From JBBIRT01 sp037441725 (GTDB taxonomy: Bacteria > Desulfobacterota > BSN033 > UBA1163): a DNA stretch of 6,228 nucleotides. Position 1 is the first letter of the stretch, and each line of letters opens with the position of its first letter. Shown here piece after piece: positions 4,643 to 6,228 of the stretch. Where the stretch lies: positions 1 to 6,228 of the forward strand of contig JBBIRT010000169.1 of the NCBI GenBank assembly GCA_037441725.1, in the 5' to 3' direction. The translations under genes and the position numbers were made by a program. Under the pieces are notes generated by a model. That model was not told the DNA's origin and made no database searches. It saw only the letters and a list, made by a program, of their open reading frames with translations.

Positions 4643-6080
4643 AAATCCCTTCCACAGTCTTCAAGGGAAGTTTACCCTTTATCTCTCCCTCCTTATCATC
4701 GTCATTATGTCTGTCCTGACCTATTGGAACATTTCGAGAGAAAAGAAACTCCTTAAAGAAGGGATTGTCAGGGAGGGAAAAGCACTGGTAGAATCTTTAG
4801 CAATCTCTTGCACAAATACGATGCTCTATGAAGAGATTGGTCTCGTTGATGAAGGAGGATTCCTGGATAATTATATCTCCGATCTCATGCAAAGAAGAGA
4901 TATGATTATTGTCTATGCCATGATTCTTAATCCAGAGGGAAAGGTCATCGCCCATAACACCATGAGCGAGGTTGGAAATTTTTATCAGGATGAGATCACA
5001 AAACGATGCTTAACTTCTTGGAGTACGATTCTCCAATATCCCTCTGAAGAGGTTCTTGACCTTTCCACCCCTCTTGCTATCTCAACCAAGCGTTGGGGGA
5101 CTTTGAGGGTGGGTGTCTCTTTAAAGCCCATGCAAGAGGAGATTTCTGGATTGGTAACCAAATATCTTCTCTATACGATTGGCTTCATTGTGGTTACGAT
5201 TGGTCTGGTGATGCTCCTTTCCAGGATTATCATCAGGCCTCTAAGATTGTTATCCAAAGAGATGGATGAGACCCAACCCGGGGATGATCCTCCTCCACTT
5301 CTCTTCACTCGAGAGGATGAGATTGGAACACTTCAAAAAAGTTTCTACCGTCTATTGAAACGGGTAAAAGAGGATGAGAGGGAGAAGGAACGAACCCAGA
5401 GGAAACTTCTTCTGACTGAAAAAATGGTGGCCATTGGAAAATTGACCTCGGGGGTGGCTCATGAGATTAACAATCCCTTAGGAGGAATGCTGAATTGCAT
5501 CTATCATTTCAAGAAGGGGGGACAATCCATAGAGAAGCAGAAGCAATATCTTGATCTTATGGAGGAGGGAATCAAACGGATTCAAAAAACAGTCACGAAT
5601 CTCCTCGAGTATGCCAGGAATCCTGGTCTGGATAGATCTGAAATCGATCTCAGGACTTTAATCAAAAAGACTCTTGACCTGCTCGACTACCAGATTCAAA
5701 AGAGTCATATTCAAATTGAATATGAGTTCTCTGAAGCCGTCCCCTTAGTTAAAATAGATCAAGATCAAATGGGTCAAGTTCTTGTCAATATTATTCTGAA
5801 TGCCATTCAAGCAATGGAAGAGGGAGGCCTCCTGAGGATCGCGATTAAAACCATTGAGGATCAGATGATCTTATCCATTTCTGACACAGGGAAGGGAATC
5901 CCTGAAAAAGACCTCCCAAAAGTGTTTGATCCTTTTTTTACGACCAAAGGGAAGGAGGGTGGTTCTGGGCTTGGTCTCTGGATCAGTCAAGGAGTGATTG
6001 AACGGCATGGAGGAACCATTTCGATCAAGAGTGGAAGAGGTGAAGGAACAAAAGTAGAAATTCAATTGCCTCTTGTATAG
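4632..6080 (+). CDS. Membrane sensor histidine kinase, Cache-like/HAMP type (482 aa)
   Basis: Domains in order: membrane span about 14-33; extracytoplasmic Cache/PAS-like sensor about 34-175 (note MIIVYAMILNPEGKVIAHNT, 91-110); second span about 178-200; HAMP about 198-250 (IRPLRLLSKEM, then the EDEIGTLQKSF motif); coiled linker; HisKA with phospho-acceptor His277 in GVAHEINNPLGG; and the HATPase domain with N-box NIILNA (386-391), G1 DTGKGIP (418-424), F-box FDPFFTTK (432-439) and G2 GGSGLGL (443-449). All catalytic motifs are present. His277 would be phosphorylated and pass the phosphate to an unseen response regulator. The ATG overlaps the upstream binding-protein gene by 11 nt, and GGAGGGG lies 10 nt upstream. 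The tight overlap suggests that the periplasmic binding protein presents its ligand to this sensor. The alternative is direct sensing by the Cache-like domain. Confidence 0.93.
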   Translation: MKIKNPFHSLQGKFTLYLSLLIIVIMSVLTYWNISREKKLLKEGIVREGKALVESLAISCTNTMLYEEIGLVDEGGFLDNYISDLMQRRDMIIVYAMILNPEGKVIAHNTMSEVGNFYQDEITKRCLTSWSTILQYPSEEVLDLSTPLAISTKRWGTLRVGVSLKPMQEEISGLVTKYLLYTIGFIVVTIGLVMLLSRIIIRPLRLLSKEMDETQPGDDPPPLLFTREDEIGTLQKSFYRLLKRVKEDEREKERTQRKLLLTEKMVAIGKLTSGVAHEINNPLGGMLNCIYHFKKGGQSIEKQKQYLDLMEEGIKRIQKTVTNLLEYARNPGLDRSEIDLRTLIKKTLDLLDYQIQKSHIQIEYEFSEAVPLVKIDQDQMGQVLVNIILNAIQAMEEGGLLRIAIKTIEDQMILSISDTGKGIPEKDLPKVFDPFFTTKGKEGGSGLGLWISQGVIERHGGTISIKSGRGEGTKVEIQLPLV

Positions 6081-6228
6081 AAAATGAAAGTATCATCTAA
6101 TGGTCAGGGTAACGATGCCCGTATCGTCCCGTTGTCGGGTCTTATCGACATTCGGTTACGGTCCTCGTCTTAAAAAGTCTATGTAACCGCCCAACCCTAA
6201 CCGAAACGGGCTTCCTAACCGTAGCCCT
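6081..6228. other. Compositionally odd non-coding tail
   Basis: No convincing gene or terminator is seen after the kinase. From about 6101 the sequence has 13 CG and only 4 GC dinucleotides, the reverse of the kinase gene. TAACCG occurs at 6184, 6198 and 6216, and TTCGGTTA (6151-6158) is an exact inverse of TAACCGAA (6198-6205). Small hairpins CGAT/ATCG (6112-6125) and CCCG/CGGG (6128-6139) are present. A 29-codon frame from 6084 lacks a ribosome site. The expected start of a response-regulator gene is not recognisable. Confidence 0.55.

Noticed and set aside
6084..6173. Short frame starting ATG just after the kinase, as a response-regulator start
   Set aside because: It ends after 29 codons, has no ribosome site and none of the receiver-domain start pattern (acidic residues after a beta strand).

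Overview
The window reads as a fragment of a moderately AT-rich Gram-negative genome. The exported solute-binding protein with a signal peptide, the two-membrane-segment HAMP histidine kinase and the style of the kinase H-box region would fit the Desulfobacterota/Nitrospirota type of environmental bacterium. This placement is an inference from gene style, not from a marker gene. There is no rRNA, tRNA, CRISPR array or intact transposase.

Layout. Bases 1-348 are non-coding. The first 60 bases carry a short motif like those seen in dispersed REP-type repeats, followed by an extremely AT-rich block (about 20% G+C over 61-300). Two small plus-strand membrane-protein genes follow (349-630 and 657-872), each with a strong Shine-Dalgarno. 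After them comes what looks like a broken third small gene (about 871-1090), with a frame break near 943 and an 8-bp tandem duplication.

A minus-strand operon occupies 3539 down to 1052. Its order is a PadR-type repressor with a Cys/His-rich N-terminus, a 65-residue Cys/His-rich protein with a charged helical tail, a 162-nt spacer with a strong hairpin, an ABC-2 ATPase, and an ABC-2 permease whose start overlaps the ATPase stop by 4 nt. This looks like a regulated efflux or export system. The cysteines and histidines in both of the first two proteins hint that a metal ion or thiol-reactive compound is the signal. The operon has a recognisable promoter (TTGACT / TGTTATAAT) with a palindrome in its spacer, which suits autorepression. 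The spacer hairpin is fully paired only in the minus-strand RNA, where its three mismatches become G-U pairs. A second copy of one arm lies just upstream of the ATPase start, so an alternative fold is possible.

Divergently, on the plus strand, lie a PhnD-like periplasmic solute-binding protein (3746-4642) and a full-length membrane sensor histidine kinase (4632-6080) overlapping it by 11 nt. Together they look like a ligand-sensing pair. The binding-protein gene has one in-frame TAA (3962-3964) where relatives probably have a tyrosine. No response regulator is present in the window.

The last ~130 bases (6101-6228) have a base-neighbour pattern unlike the rest (13 CG against 4 GC dinucleotides), contain a repeated TAACCG motif and no convincing gene. 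They may be foreign, chimeric or an assembly artefact.
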